A stretch of 64,000 bases of DNA from Alternaria dauci (lineage: Eukaryota > Ascomycota > Dothideomycetes > Pleosporales > Pleosporaceae), in assembly GCF_042100115.1 (NCBI RefSeq), contig NC_091280.1, forward strand, positions 1,426,001 to 1,490,000, written 5' to 3'. The translations under genes were made by a program, and so were the position numbers. Shown one piece after another: positions 1 through 11,479 of this stretch. The notes beneath the pieces are model-generated. The model was not told the DNA's origin, made no database searches, and saw only the letters and a list, made by a program, of their open reading frames with translations. How positions within the stretch are numbered: position 1 is the first letter of the stretch; every line of letters begins with the position of its first letter.

Positions 1-195
1 TCTATTGCGATTAGTTTGAAGTACGGAGAGCCTCTCGTCCGCCTATCACCTTTTGATGAGCTACCAGCGACCATTATCGGCTTCCTACCAAGCCTTTATG
101 TCTTCTACATGCTGTTTGGACTGGGTCCCAAGAGATTCTTACCCCAATACATGACGTTAACCACTCGCCCAGCCCTGCAGCCCCTTCCGAGATGA
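1..195 (+). CDS. C-terminal exon of a gene entering from the left edge (unknown function)
   Basis: Frame 1 is open from the first base to a TGA at 193-195 and encodes 64 residues. The composition looks like protein: a hydrophobic stretch (TIIGFLPSLYVFYMLFGLG) followed by a basic proline-rich end (TRPALQPLPR). It would be the last exon of a gene whose start lies left of the window. The hydrophobic segment could be a membrane helix or a buried helix. I do not recognise the family. The alternative is a chance open frame, but 64 codons without a stop and with this composition make coding more likely than not. Confidence 0.45.
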   Translation, partial: SIAISLKYGEPLVRLSPFDELPATIIGFLPSLYVFYMLFGLGPKRFLPQYMTLTTRPALQPLPR

Positions 196-1745
196 AGGAG
201 AACTAGAAATACATTCAGCGGTAGGATTGGATGAACAACGGCCCGTATAATGGTTCGTACTACTTTGGTGGCTGTAGCAGCGGGTATTTCGCTTGGCAAA
301 ACGGGTGTGGTTGGTGTGGCACAAATCTGGTTTGACGGCGGCTAGAGCATATCGGAGGTTTTTCTTGGGGCTGTGTATAGTCTTAGCTCGAACTCTATTC
401 GTTGTGTGGTTCTGAAAAGAAAAGCAGTGACTCATTGGCATGCATGGAAAAAGCCGTTCCGTGCCAATAATATGGCATACGTGTATTCTGCTCAGTTCGG
501 TATCCATATGTCAAGTCCGTTAATCCATCAAACTGCCTGCCCATCAACGTCTCTTAGCGACACAATCTTGGAAGGATACCTAGGTATGGTTATTTGAGAT
601 ACTTGCATAGCTATGCTCCCATGATGAACAAATGTTTTTTTTTGCTGGCTTGCGCAATGCAAACCTGCTGCCTGTAGCGATGTAGGTGATGGCATCCCAC
701 CTGCATTGAATCCCTGTGTTTGTTACAACCCTGGGGCCGCCATCACTACGGCTACACCCATATCTGGGGCTCGGCGGTTCGTGCAGGCTGCGGAGAGTCA
801 AACCCAGAACCGAATTAGGTCTCATCCGGAAGACTCATAAGCATTTCTACGCTCTCGTAAAAGCCGGAAGACTTTTTTTATGTCCACCGTCTCAAAGTTG
901 AGATGATCCGATTGGGACTTGGGTTTGCCGATATCCTCCCACCTTTTTCGGACAAGGACATGCACTGGTTGTGTACGCATATCTTTATAAATGACAGTAT
1001 TGATATTAAGAGTTGGCTCTCTTGCTTCCTTGATCGGCATCCTCCCGTGGGCCCTGTTGGGTCAGATTCCGCTAGTAACTAGTGCCAGTGAACCCTGTCT
1101 ACTGATGCTGTGTCCACGACATCGCGCCCACGGAACAATGTTATGACTTCCGCAACGAACGCGTGCAACTTCCCTTGCATTCACTTTGAAGATGCTATAA
1201 CTGTTATCGTTATGTTTTTTTCTTTTGTCCAAAACACCATAATGCAGTTCAGTCATCGTGAGAGTACGAGTCAGTCTCCTGTACCCTTCCAGGGTTCATC
1301 CGACCCGCATCGAAGAATCTGCCGTTATTGTGTGGCTGCAGCGTGGTCGTCGAAAGCGCGACATCGCCCCGGCCGAGCCATCCTATCAGAGCTCTACGAT
1401 TCAACGTCTATAACCCAGCGCTCGGTTGGCAACGAACCTCGACTCCCGTATCTTGGGCTTATGCAAGGCTACAGCACAAGCATCCGAAGGGCCCATGTGG
1501 AAAACACATGGGTCGCCTCGAGGCGAGCCCTTATTCCAGTAACTCCGATGCCTAAGACCACGGCGAGCATCCTTCGTCTCTGCGACCACTTCGAATGCGA
1601 ACTAGCGAACTTTGCAGGCGTAGATACTGTATGCACGTACAAATTGATATGGGGCAAAATCGTATCTTAGACACATCGGCGCGCAGCTGTCACCGCTCCA
1701 TTCCACCACCACATCTCACTTCTCTTGTTTGATCTCGTAGCAAAA
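196..1745. other. Intergenic, no gene seen
   Basis: About 1.5 kb between the partial left gene and the tyrosinase-like gene. The longest open frame (1110-1670, plus strand) has no recognisable domain and a composition unlike its neighbours. The last few hundred bases should hold the tyrosinase promoter. I see no TATA box or repeat that I would defend. Confidence 0.5.
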
Positions 1746-3001
1746 ATGCGATTCTGTGGGATCTCTGCCATTGCGCTGGCTCTGACCAGCGTTGCTTCGT
1801 CTGCCGCGATAGCACCTCAAAATGACTTGCTTGCCGATCTGCAAAATCAGGCCATGGAGGCACTGAAGCAGGCCGAGGCAAACGGTACACTTGCGAAGAG
1901 GAGCTGCACTCTCTCCAACGCACACGTTCGTCGAGACTGGTAAATGATTTGTGCATATTATCTGAGAAGACAGGAAGCTGACTTCTGCCGCAGGAATCTA
2001 TTGAGTAAGAACGAGCGAAAATCTTACATCAAAGCCGTAAAATGCTTGATTTCATCACCGTCAAAAACACCTGCAGGACTTGTACTCGGCGCAAAAACGC
2101 GATACGATGACTTCGTCGCTCAACATATAAACCAGACGATATCAATCCACGGTACAGGCAATTTCTTAAGCTGGCACAGGTACTTTGTGTACGGCTATGA
2201 GAAGGCACTACGGGACGAATGTGGCTATACAGGTTATCAGCCGTACTGGAACTGGTTTAGTTACCAGAACGATTTGAGCAAATCTCCCCTCTTTGATGGT
2301 TCTGAGACCAGTATGGGAGGTGATGGCGCTTTCCTCAAACATAATGGCAGTGTTAGTGGTGGCGGCTTGATCTCCTTGCCATCAGGAAATGGAGGTGGAT
2401 GTATAAAGAGTGGTCCTTTCAAGAAGTAAGTCTGGTATTCTTAAATTCTCAATTATCCCGTCTAACAACGCCCAGTCTGCAACTGAACCTCGGACCTGTC
2501 TCCCCTGCTATGGAGGGGTACGCTGCCGTGAACGATCCATTCGAGTACAACCCAAGATGCGCTCGACGTGATTTTATCCCCACCACCGAGGACTACACCT
2601 TGACCAACCTCTTCAATATGACACTCGGTGAGGCTTCCGAGAGTGTATACACATTCCAGAATGAGCTCCAGGGACGTTTCTCCGACGGATTCTTAGGTAC
2701 ACATACCGCTGGACACGTAAAGATCGGTGGTGACGCCGCCGATTTCTTCAGCAGCACCAACGACCCTGTATTCTTCCTGCACCACGCCATGTTGGATCGT
2801 GTGTGGTGGATGTGGCAAGCGTTGCATCTGAACCAAGCAAAGACAGTAGCTGGAACGATTACTATCCTCAACAACCCACCCAGCAGGAACACTACGTTAG
2901 AGGATGTTATCAGCACAAACTTCCTCAACATGCCAGACAGGCCGATTGGGGATCTGCTAGGTTCGCTGGATGGAGAGCCATTCTGCTACATCTACTTGTA
3001 G
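1746..3001 (+). CDS. Secreted tyrosinase-like type-3 copper protein
   Basis: Three exons: 1746-1939, 1994-2425, 2476-3001 (383 aa). The ATG at 1746 gives a signal peptide (hydrophobic ALALTSVASSAAIA). CuA ligands lie in QHINQTISIHG and FLSWHRYF. CuB ligands lie in HTAGH and NDPVFFLHHAMLDRVW, giving the full set of a tyrosinase/catechol-oxidase dicopper site that oxidises phenols with O2. The residue two before the second CuA histidine is Ser, so the Cys-His thioether of many fungal tyrosinases is absent. The protein ends soon after CuB and lacks the C-terminal shielding domain of long fungal tyrosinases, matching the short secreted class. NxT/S sites suggest glycosylation. Substrate, and whether it is a monooxygenase or only a diphenolase, cannot be read from sequence. 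No pigment-cluster enzyme lies next to it. Confidence 0.9.
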
Positions 3002-3910
3002 TTCATTGAGACATTGTACATGCGCTGCTTCGAATACAGTATATATTAGGGCATATTAGGGCAGTTTACAAGTACGACCAACCGTTGATGACGAAGTGGC
3101 ACAGAAGGCAACGCTCAAAGACTCACAGAGCCGCAAACTAACACGTGCGCGAGGATAGAATATTGCAGTGGCTCATGAAAACACCATCTCCATCGCTGCC
3201 AGATTTGCTGGATCTGTTGGCGATCAATGGAGTGTGCTTGATGGGCAACGCGATTCATGCAGAGTCTACCCAGGTATCGTGAGAGTAACAAAGCCAACGC
3301 CATTATTTCAGACGCATTGACGCTTGTAGATGTCGTCTCGACAGAAGAAAAGAAAGGCTGGGAACGCATTAAGAGCAGCGTGAAGAAAAGCGTATCGAAG
3401 TAACATGACGAGCGTTTTCCAATATGGGAGCAAAGGGGGTTGCCATTGGGTGCGGATGCGTGGCTTTGAGTACTTATGTACGAGTTGTCACCGAAGCAAA
3501 CTCCCAAAGCCGTCTGAATACAAGTAAGGGTGGCGTGCTCGATAGATTTGTGTACTGAGAAGCTCATCCGTTTCGATTCATCTGACACTACGAAAGGTAC
3601 CCTATAAATACTTGCTGCAACTCGTAGTAAGATACTTGAAGAATTCAAGATGGAATATGCTCCGCGAACATGTTCATGGCGTGCAGTAGAGTTCAGCAAA
3701 AGAAACATTGGTCGTACCAGCATTGAGTATCCACAGCAAAACGAGGCAAATTTAGACAATTGAATAGGAAGCATCTTTTGTATTTTGTAGCTAATTTGAG
3801 CAGTCAAAGCTACCATACAGTCAGACGACTACCAAAGGCGTGTCGTGTTCGCGTGCATCCTTTGTTGGTCATCAAGACCGTAGTCTCTCGTCAGAAGTCG
3901 TCACAGACAT
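3002..3910. other. Intergenic, possible small coding remnant
   Basis: Between the tyrosinase end and the zinc-knuckle protein end (convergent). A plus-strand stretch 3258-3404 would encode 48 residues with a Lys-rich end (WERIKSSVKKSVSK), preceded in another frame by 3174-3296. Joining them needs a 38-nt intron, shorter than any secure intron here, so I do not call a gene. The long minus-strand frame 3115-3816 has no recognisable content. Confidence 0.35.
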
Positions 3911-5505
3911 CTACCAGCCACCACCTCCAGTGTCACCTCCCCATGAAGCCTCGCCTCCAGCGGCAGCAGCAGTAGCAGCATCGCTATCGCCCGCACCAGC
4001 ATCCCAGCCGCCACCCGCATCACCACCATCTTCAGCGATAGGCTGCTTGCAGCGCTGTTCAAGTTAGTTTGCTCCGCGCATAGATTGGGTGCTGACATCA
4101 AACATACCTTGATAGTGTGGCCCATCTCGTTACAGTTGTTACACTTGACCTTAGACCAGTCCTTGGGTTCGGGACAGTCGCGAGAGAAATGACCTGTCTT
4201 TTCACAGTTGCGGCAAAGAGCATTGTCCGGGTTCTTGGGCTGGTCGCAGTCCTTAGCCATGTGTTCGGTGGAGTCGCAGTTGCGGCAAGCACGAGCGGCA
4301 ACGTTGGGACACTATCAGCTGTTAGTAAGGGCTCGGGTAATTTGTAGTCCCACAATACTTACATCCTTGGAAAAGTGACCAGTCTCGTTGCACTTGCGGC
4401 ACTCGACACCCTCAGCAGAGCGAGGTTCCGGACACTCCTTGGAATTATGGCCCTCCTGCTTGCAGTTCTTGCACGCGTATGGGTTGACACGCTCCTTAGG
4501 GCAGTCACGAGCACGGTGGCCAATTTCCTGGCAGTAGACGCACTGAACCTCAGGTGCCGTGTTCTCGCGCTCAGCCTGCTCTTGCTTGCAGTACTTGCGA
4601 ACATGACCAAGCTCACCGCAATTGCCGCACAGCGGAACGCCGCAATCCTGAACGTAGCCGCAGGAAGTGAGACGCTCCAGGTTCTGAGCAGGGCTCTCAG
4701 GCCAACCTTGAGCCATCTTGGCGCGACGAGGCTTCGCAGAGAGCTGGACGGACAAAACATACTTGCAGTCTGGATTGCCGACGAGGTCGATGATAGTCAT
4801 GTTAGGGGCGATCTCCTGCTGCTTGGCGATAAGGTAGATCGCGAGGTCATCCTCACGGAGAGCCTGCTCGACGGCGGAAAGGTTGAATTCATCCATGGTA
4901 GCGCGAGCATAGGCCCTCAAGCAGACACGGAAGGCATCGAGGTCCTTCTCCTTGGCAGCATCGATCAGAGCAACCCAGGCAGCCTCAGCGTCCATCTCCG
5001 GGATGCCGGACCAGTCGACAATGCGGCGGGACTTGCAATCGACAGCGCGATGACCTTGCTGATCGCAGAGTTTGCAGGTACCATCGAAAGGACGCTCGAC
5101 CTTCTCGTTGACACAGTCTGCCTTGTTGTGACCGACTTGACCGCAGTTGAAGCACTCGCCGGTAAGGCCGCCACCGCCCTCGGGCTTTTCAGGGCAGTCG
5201 CGGGCGAAGTGGCCAGTCTGCTTGCAGCTATGTTGATGTCAGCGGCATGGAGCAAAGTTGTTTGGCAAGGCATTACTCACATGCGGCAGCCATCGTCGCT
5301 AGCATCACCTCCGCCTTTGCCGGCGTCAGCACCACCTCCCCAAGAGTCACCAGCACCAGCGTCGGCACCGGCATCACCGCTGTTCCAGCTGTCGCCAGCA
5401 GGAGCCGGATTCCATGAGGAGTCGCCGCCTATCTTTGTGTCAGTTGAAGCTCGGGGCAGTCGCAGTATGTCGCATACCTGCAGTTGCACCAGTATCCCAG
5501 CTCAT
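3911..5505 (-). CDS. CCHC zinc-knuckle protein with ten knuckles (CNBP/Byr3/GIS2-like class)
   Basis: Five exons on the minus strand: 5505-5478, 5428-5281, 5227-4363, 4311-4108, 4054-3911 (462 aa). The start MSWDTGATAGG sits on a 28-nt first exon. Order: a Gly/Asp/Ala/Trp-rich N-terminus, three knuckles (CRICKQTGHFARDC first), a helical segment of about 130 residues without knuckles, seven more knuckles (CGNCGELGHVRKYC to CNNCNEMGHTIKRC), then a Gly/Ala-rich tail ending GGGGW. CX2CX4HX4C knuckles bind single-stranded nucleic acid. Relatives act in translation and mRNA control. The eighth knuckle has Glu where Gly usually precedes His. Introns 2, 3 and 4 each fall inside a knuckle. The exact RNA target cannot be told. 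Confidence 0.9.
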
Positions 5506-6344
5506 AGCTGTGAGTGATAGTCGGTAAGACTGGGTTGATCTCGAGTGTCTATATGGCAGTACGGTCAGCCTATGTGATAGGTGTGGAACTAATGCCGATA
5601 TGGTGGGATTGCCGTTGCAGTGTTGACTGAAGAATTAATCGTCAAATGGGAGTGACCGACCTTGATAGAGTTCAGTGACAGCAATGCAATCGGTCTGCAA
5701 TAAGCGTTAAAGAGATGATTGGAGTGATCGAACAGTGGGCGATTGCGGTCGTTCGAGCGACTACGAGGGAGGATATGGAAGAGAAGAGAGGACTGGGGTT
5801 GAAGATTGTGTCGTGGACGCAACTGCTCTGTTGATATACGGTAAACAGGCGAAGGGCCCGTGCTGAAGCCCAGCGATGCCAACGCAGGTGAAGGTGAGGT
5901 CGGTATCATAAATCTCAATCAGAATGGGAAAGTGTAGACGTGTCTTTCACGGTATGCCATGCGATATGCTGAGCATGGTAAGAGAGGATGCGCATAATGA
6001 TATGTGAGGAACGTGACGTGTTGATGGCCGCTTTGGGACGAGAGTGAGAGCAAGAGCGACGATAATCTCCTTCAACAGAAAGGGCAGGAACAACAGGAAC
6101 AACACGAAGACAAAACCAAAACACATGGTAAGAAGCTCATATGAACGTTGAACTGGCATTTGGCACATGAAATACGTAAACACTCATCCTGCACGCTGAG
6201 ATCGCGTGCTCTCCCAAGAAGCTGGTATCATGTCGTACACCTCACCAAAAAATGGATGAAGGCCTTCGAAGCACTACTCATGACCATTTGATACCTGAAC
6301 GCCAAGAATGACTGCAAACCCCAAACCGCCAAGATCATGTCCGA
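5506..6344. other. Zinc-knuckle promoter and chitin synthase 3' region
   Basis: The genes on both sides run leftward, so this stretch holds the 5' region of the zinc-knuckle gene and the 3' end of the chitin synthase gene. The open frames here (5589-5918, 5947-6183) show no protein-like features. Confidence 0.5.
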
Positions 6345-9300
6345 TCATACACCACGGAACTGCGAGTGGTTAGTCTTTGCTTCATGTATGATTGGAGTTG
6401 CCCGAAGGCCCTCAGTGTGTCACTTACCATTCGTACCACTAAGAACCACATAGCTCCCACGAACCTGAACGCAGCCAAGCCAGCGACACTGTACAGAACC
6501 ACCGCCAGATAGATAGTGGCAGCGTCGTTCTGCTTCTTCTGGGCCTCGTCGGGACTACTGACGGTAAGCTCCAGGCCACCAGACTGCAGAACCAAAGCCG
6601 ACAAGCCCAAGTTGCAGAACATCCAGAGCAGCACGACACCAGATCGAAAGCCCTTGTAATAGTCTTCTTGCTTCTCGTTGGCCGAGGGAACCTTCTTCTC
6701 TTCCTTCCACTTGGCGCTGAAGACGCGGAGTTCTGCCTCGTACTGAGTGTTGAGATCAGCGTCGTCAGTTGGCGCCTGGATATCCGCTTTACCGTCAGCC
6801 TTGGTGGTAACTGAAGGCAGCTTCTCCGGTTTGTCGTCTCCTTTGGTACCCCAAGTGATGTCGTGGGTATTGCAGAAGGCGTAGACGTTGAGAATGTTGA
6901 TGTAAGTGGGTGTCATGAGCAGATATTGCAAGAAAGACGTGAACATATGCCATGGATCCAGGAAAATGATGGATACCAATAGCCACATCACATACGTTGA
7001 TAGTAGTGATATGATCAAAGTGGCAAAGATCTTATCCTTGAACAGATCTGCCGCGTTGAAGCCGCCGTTAGTTTCGATCTGTCCCTGGACAGAGCGAACG
7101 CTAATGAAGATGGACGCGAACATGAGGTAAGCCATGATAATACACCAAAAGTAGACCATAGACATGTACCACTTGTTGGAACCCTGTGGCCGATTACCGA
7201 GTGACAATATGAAACATGTTATCAACACAGCAATGTAGAGCCACTCGAAGATGATGAAGAGCACTTTACCCGCAGTACCGAGCTCGTTTTGTAGTGAAGC
7301 AGTGAGAATGCGGAAGACCAGGAAGAAGTTGCCAAGAGCAAACCAGGCGAAGATCATGCTGATAGTTTGGTAAACAAACTCGACGAGAAACATGGTTTTG
7401 CGCAAGAAAGAGTGGTCACTTCGGAATATGTCGAAAGAGTGGGCCAGGGCGTATACAGCAGCGAAGAAGGATCCGTTCAACCAACGACGACGTTGACTGA
7501 TGAATTCGGCCATGGTGGTCGGTACGTCCGTCTCTCCGGTAGCAGACTTCACGTACTGGAGAATCCAGTGGCAGTTCCTCTTGGAGACGAGCTCGAAACA
7601 TAAAATGCGATCCTCGGCCAAGTACATATTGGCCGTGAATATGCCAGCGTTGGCGCCGTGCATCTTCTCACCAGCAAAATACTTCTCCAGTGGTCCTTGT
7701 CCAGTCTTGTCGTTCTGAAGCGCAACGTAGCGATAGGCCGAGAAGGCACCAGGAAGCACAGAGATGAAACCAAACGCAGACTCAAGAGGCTTATCCAAGA
7801 TGTTGCTCATCTTGTACTCGAAGTTCTGTGTCGCAACTAGCGGGTTCAGGAGCGTCTTACCGCCGTTTAACATAGCCTTGATTTCACCACAAGCACCTGC
7901 ACACATAGGCTCGAGATCGAACGCCTTCCACAGCTGGTAGACGGAGTCTTTGCCAGGCTTTGTACCAGCATCGATAAGCACACAGACGTTGGGATCCAAG
8001 ACAGCTCCGAAAGCCTGGAAGAACCATCGATGGGAGTTGATCTTCTTCTGGTTCTTTTCCTTCAAACAGAAGAGCATCTGAACGGGAGTGTTGCCCTTCT
8101 TGACACCGACGACGCCCTTCTTGATGTCGAGCGTCATCTGTGTGGTGTACTCGTAGATATGGGCAGTCACATCCTTGCCGTTAACTTGCTGCTTGGCAAT
8201 GCCGTCCTGGTAGACACCGAGCGCTGCTAGCACGGCGCGGGTCCTCGGGTTGATCTTGGCACGACCATCGCTGACGACGCAGACTACGATCTTCTTCCAC
8301 GCGTCCTTGCCCCACGTCTTGCTGTTGGTTCGCGAGTTCATGTACTCAATGTTCTTGATGACACCAATCATGGTCCGCGCAAACAGCTCGTCCTCCTCGT
8401 TGTACATGGTGATGACAATGAACAACTCAGTATGCCTTGGCTTTGCAAAAAGCTTCTGACGCAAGGTGAAGCGCTCGGCGTCGAAGTCTGCAGGGTCGCA
8501 TGTGGCGGCTGAGTAGCGCATATGAGTGAACTCGTCACGCTCTGGGGGCTGTGCATGTGGGACCTGGTTCAGTAACCGCGGCGGAATCGGGCAATCGAGC
8601 ACCAAATTGCCCTTGAACAATTGGACTTCCTTGACTGTTTTCCATCGCTTGATTGGGGCTGGGCTGGGTGTGGGCGCGGGCTCATCGTGGAAGGGGTTCT
8701 CTGGGTCCATGTCTTCTGCATCATGGGGATCTGGGCCGTAGGAATTGGCCCCATGTATCATGGGTCTATTCATGTCCTCATCTTGCCAGTAGTGCGTCGG
8801 TTGTGTACCGTATCCGGCGCCTGGGCTCTCGTCATGCGGTGTTGGGTCGTAAGGCTGGTTGTAGTATGCATCGTGATGCGCTTGGGGGTCGAGGGAGTAA
8901 TCAGAGTCGTGGTGTTGCGGTCGTGGGTCATAATCGTCGTGATAGTTGCCAGCGGCGTACGGGATGTTCTCTACTGAGTACTGTTCTGGGCGTCAGTCTG
9001 CCGAACACCTCGATTCATGGCTGAACGACGTGCACAATCTGCAACACTCGCGGTCTACCTTGGGGGCGCAATACATACACTTGGTTGTAACGGCAAGCGG
9101 TCGCCCGAAGCTGCTGCTGGATTGGGTCCCATGGGAATCTCCAAGATGCCCGAGGGTTGTGGTGACGCATAGCGGTCTTGATGTGGTGATGCATAGCGGT
9201 CTTCCAGTTGGTAGCCGCGGAGAGGCTGGCCTGGCGAAGGAGTCCGCCCAACTTGTCTTCGTGGATCCATCTCGTACGGGTCGTCGCTACCGCCTGGTGC

Positions 9301-9454
9301 GCCTGTGTAGTACGGTCAGCTTGACTGGCAGCTGAGGCACCGCGTGGTGGAAAAGGCTTGCTCGGTGGTTTGCAAAGGTGTCGAGACTGACTGGCCTCTC
9401 CCATGCGATCTCGAGTCCGCCAAGTTCTTACTCACCTAATCGGTTGTATGACAT
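6345..9454 (-). CDS. Chitin synthase, class I type
   Basis: Four exons: 9454-9436, 9302-9079, 8980-6428, 6359-6345 (936 aa). It is a membrane glycosyltransferase that polymerises UDP-GlcNAc into chitin at the plasma membrane. The N-terminus (MSYNRLGAPGG) is disordered, with a tandem DRYASP motif. The chitin_synth_1N motif [14 protein letters not shown] is followed by the catalytic core with [25 protein letters not shown] and [10 protein letters not shown] (the conserved EDR and QRRRW motifs), then about seven C-terminal membrane helices. Class I is inferred from the [11 protein letters not shown] start and the C-terminus FLVVRMFRGV. The last exon is only 15 nt, coding FRGV and the stop. If the 68-nt last intron were retained, the protein would end in about 30 different residues. 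Confidence 0.93.
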
Positions 9455-10688
9455 GTTTGTTTCCCGCGTATGCTGCGCCGTCAATCTTTCTGCGGCAAAG
9501 CGACGAGCGTATCAACAGGCCAAAACACAAACACAAGGAGTGACCCAGTTACAAAGCCAGAAAGGTGCGACTTGTTATGGTCTGCTGTTGTATAGGCGTC
9601 GCAGGACAGGCGACGGGTATATGTCCGGGTTTCAGATGTGCCTGTCTGGTGCGCTTGATGGGTCGGTAGCGGTGCGGGATTGTTTACCGTGGCAACGCAT
9701 TAGCGGGCGGTCAAATGATGTAGGACCAAGAGCGCAAGGAACCGGCTTTTCAGAAATTGCGCGACTGGGGAGACTCAAAGTCTATAGAAACGAGGATGCT
9801 GCGGATGAGCTCAGCTTGCGGAAGACTGGTTCCTTGGAGGCCTCATCCATTCCAGTGCAGCTGAGCAGCTGCGCAATCATCGCGGGGTGCGCCACACTTC
9901 ACAGCCCTGCTATTACGCAGCCTCCAAGGTCTATTTTCGTCAAAGCGCTGCTCACCAACGGCTGCGAAAATACCGAAGTTGATTGCCATTGGTACATGAT
10001 TAGAGCGTAGAGGTTGGCTAGACGACATGGGCTTTTCTTTTCTGTCGTTTTCGTCAGCATGGCAATTTCACACCTTGGATATCAGGCAAGCCATCGGGCA
10101 CATGCACGCGCGGATGCGGCTGTAGCAACTCGACGACTCCGGAAACCCCACTAGGCCGAAGTAACAGGTCACTCGTACATACGTAAACGTGTGGCTGCCG
10201 CAGCGCGAGAATGGCTCAAGTATTTGCCGATCTTTACACTACACTGCGCGTGCCTACGGGTGAGCAGCAAAAGCAACTCAGACCCTCAATCCAGCAGAAT
10301 ACCTGAGTTGTCTTAGCACCATAGCACACTGATGATCGCTCGTTGTCCGGCGCGCGTGCAGTACCTGTCGATCCCACGTCATTTGCGGCGAAGCAAATCG
10401 AGTCTGGCAAGATGTCTCACCGTACGTGGAAAATGTCAGTGTTGTCCTGGTATTAGTGCAAACTCCATGGATTTCCAAAGAATACCATGCGAATTCATGT
10501 AGCGTGCTCTGTTGCAAGTAGCAGCGCTCCGAATTAGCTGCTTACCTACCAACCCCGATCCCGACGATACGCCGTCCCCAGATCTTCACCGATTCTCCCC
10601 TCGTATTTCCACGACACTCGGTCTCAAAGGAACCTCACACCCACCCAGCCTTCCCACGCACGACCAAGACACGTCCCATATCACCACG
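9455..10688. other. Divergent promoter region, no gene seen
   Basis: About 1.2 kb between divergently transcribed chitin synthase and the phosphatase. It should contain both promoters and 5'UTRs. The plus frame 9378-10010 overlaps the chitin synthase start and has no recognisable domain. A pyrimidine-rich stretch just before 10689 is typical of fungal core promoters. Confidence 0.5.
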
Positions 10689-11293
10689 ATGAGCGACTCC
10701 AAATCCCCTAGACCCGTCTCCGTCCTGTTCGTGTGCCTCGGAAACATCTGTAAACACACCCCTCCACCTTTTGCACCCTACCACAGCACTGACCTCTCCC
10801 CACAGGCCGTTCAACAATGGCAGAAGGCGTCTTCCAGTCTCTCACCGCACCCTCGCACCCTTTGATCTCTGCCATCGACTCTTGCGGCACCGGCGCCTAC
10901 CACATTGGTTCAAGCCCCGACTCGCGCACCATGGCCACCCTCAAGGCAAACAAGATAACCACGTACCGCCACTCGGCACGAAAGTTCTCTCCTAGCAGCG
11001 ATTTCGACAAGTTCGATTACATACTCGCCATGGACGACGACAACCTAGAGGACTTGGAGGCGCTGAGGCAGAGAGAGCTTAGGAAGAGGGGCGGAAGTGA
11101 GGAGGGTGTTGGGAGGGTAATGCTGTTTGGGGAGTTTGGGGGGAAGATGCGGAAGGGCAGGCGTGGAGAGAGGGGTGAGGAGATTGTGGACCCGTATTAT
11201 GGGGGAGATGAAGGGTTCAAGGCTGCGTATGAGCAGTGTATGAAGTTTGGAAAGGTCTTCTTGGAGAGGCTTGAGAAGGGAGAGCTGAGCTGA
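10689..11293 (+). CDS. Low-molecular-weight protein tyrosine phosphatase
   Basis: Two exons: 10689-10749 and 10806-11293 (182 aa). The 56-nt intron splits the P-loop. Joined, it reads CLGNICRST, the CX5R(S/T) signature with nucleophilic Cys and phosphate-binding Arg. The general acid Asp is in DPYYGG near the C-terminus, as in eukaryotic LMW-PTP (yeast Ltp1, fission yeast Stp1). It is a cytosolic enzyme that dephosphorylates phosphotyrosine and small phosphoesters. It is somewhat longer than the usual 155-165 residues because of a basic Gly-rich insert (about residues 135-150, RKGRRGERGEE). The start is the first ATG before the P-loop and follows a pyrimidine-rich leader. The closing bases repeat GAGCT several times over the stop codon. 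Confidence 0.92.
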
Positions 11294-11479
11294 GCTGAGC
11301 TGAGGAGAGACGAGGTCATGAATGGTAGAAGATTATTTTGCGTGTGGAGTGGTTGTGCGTTTAGATACCCCATAGACTACCTTAGGCTTCAATGCATATA
11401 CAATTCTAAATAGACTCTAACAAGCCTCATTACAACGCGTGATTCTTTCGGGGGTATAATTCGTTATCGTGTCGTGTCG

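Noticed and set aside
3174..3404. Two adjoining plus-strand coding-like pieces
   Set aside because: The needed intron would be 38 nt and the phases do not give a continuous frame.
3115..3816. 233-codon open frame on the minus strand after the tyrosinase gene
   Set aside because: No domain, no homology I can recall, and erratic composition; treated as chance.
4375..5517. 380-codon open frame on the plus strand
   Set aside because: It is the mirror of the zinc-knuckle exons on the minus strand, which have ten CCHC motifs and consistent introns.
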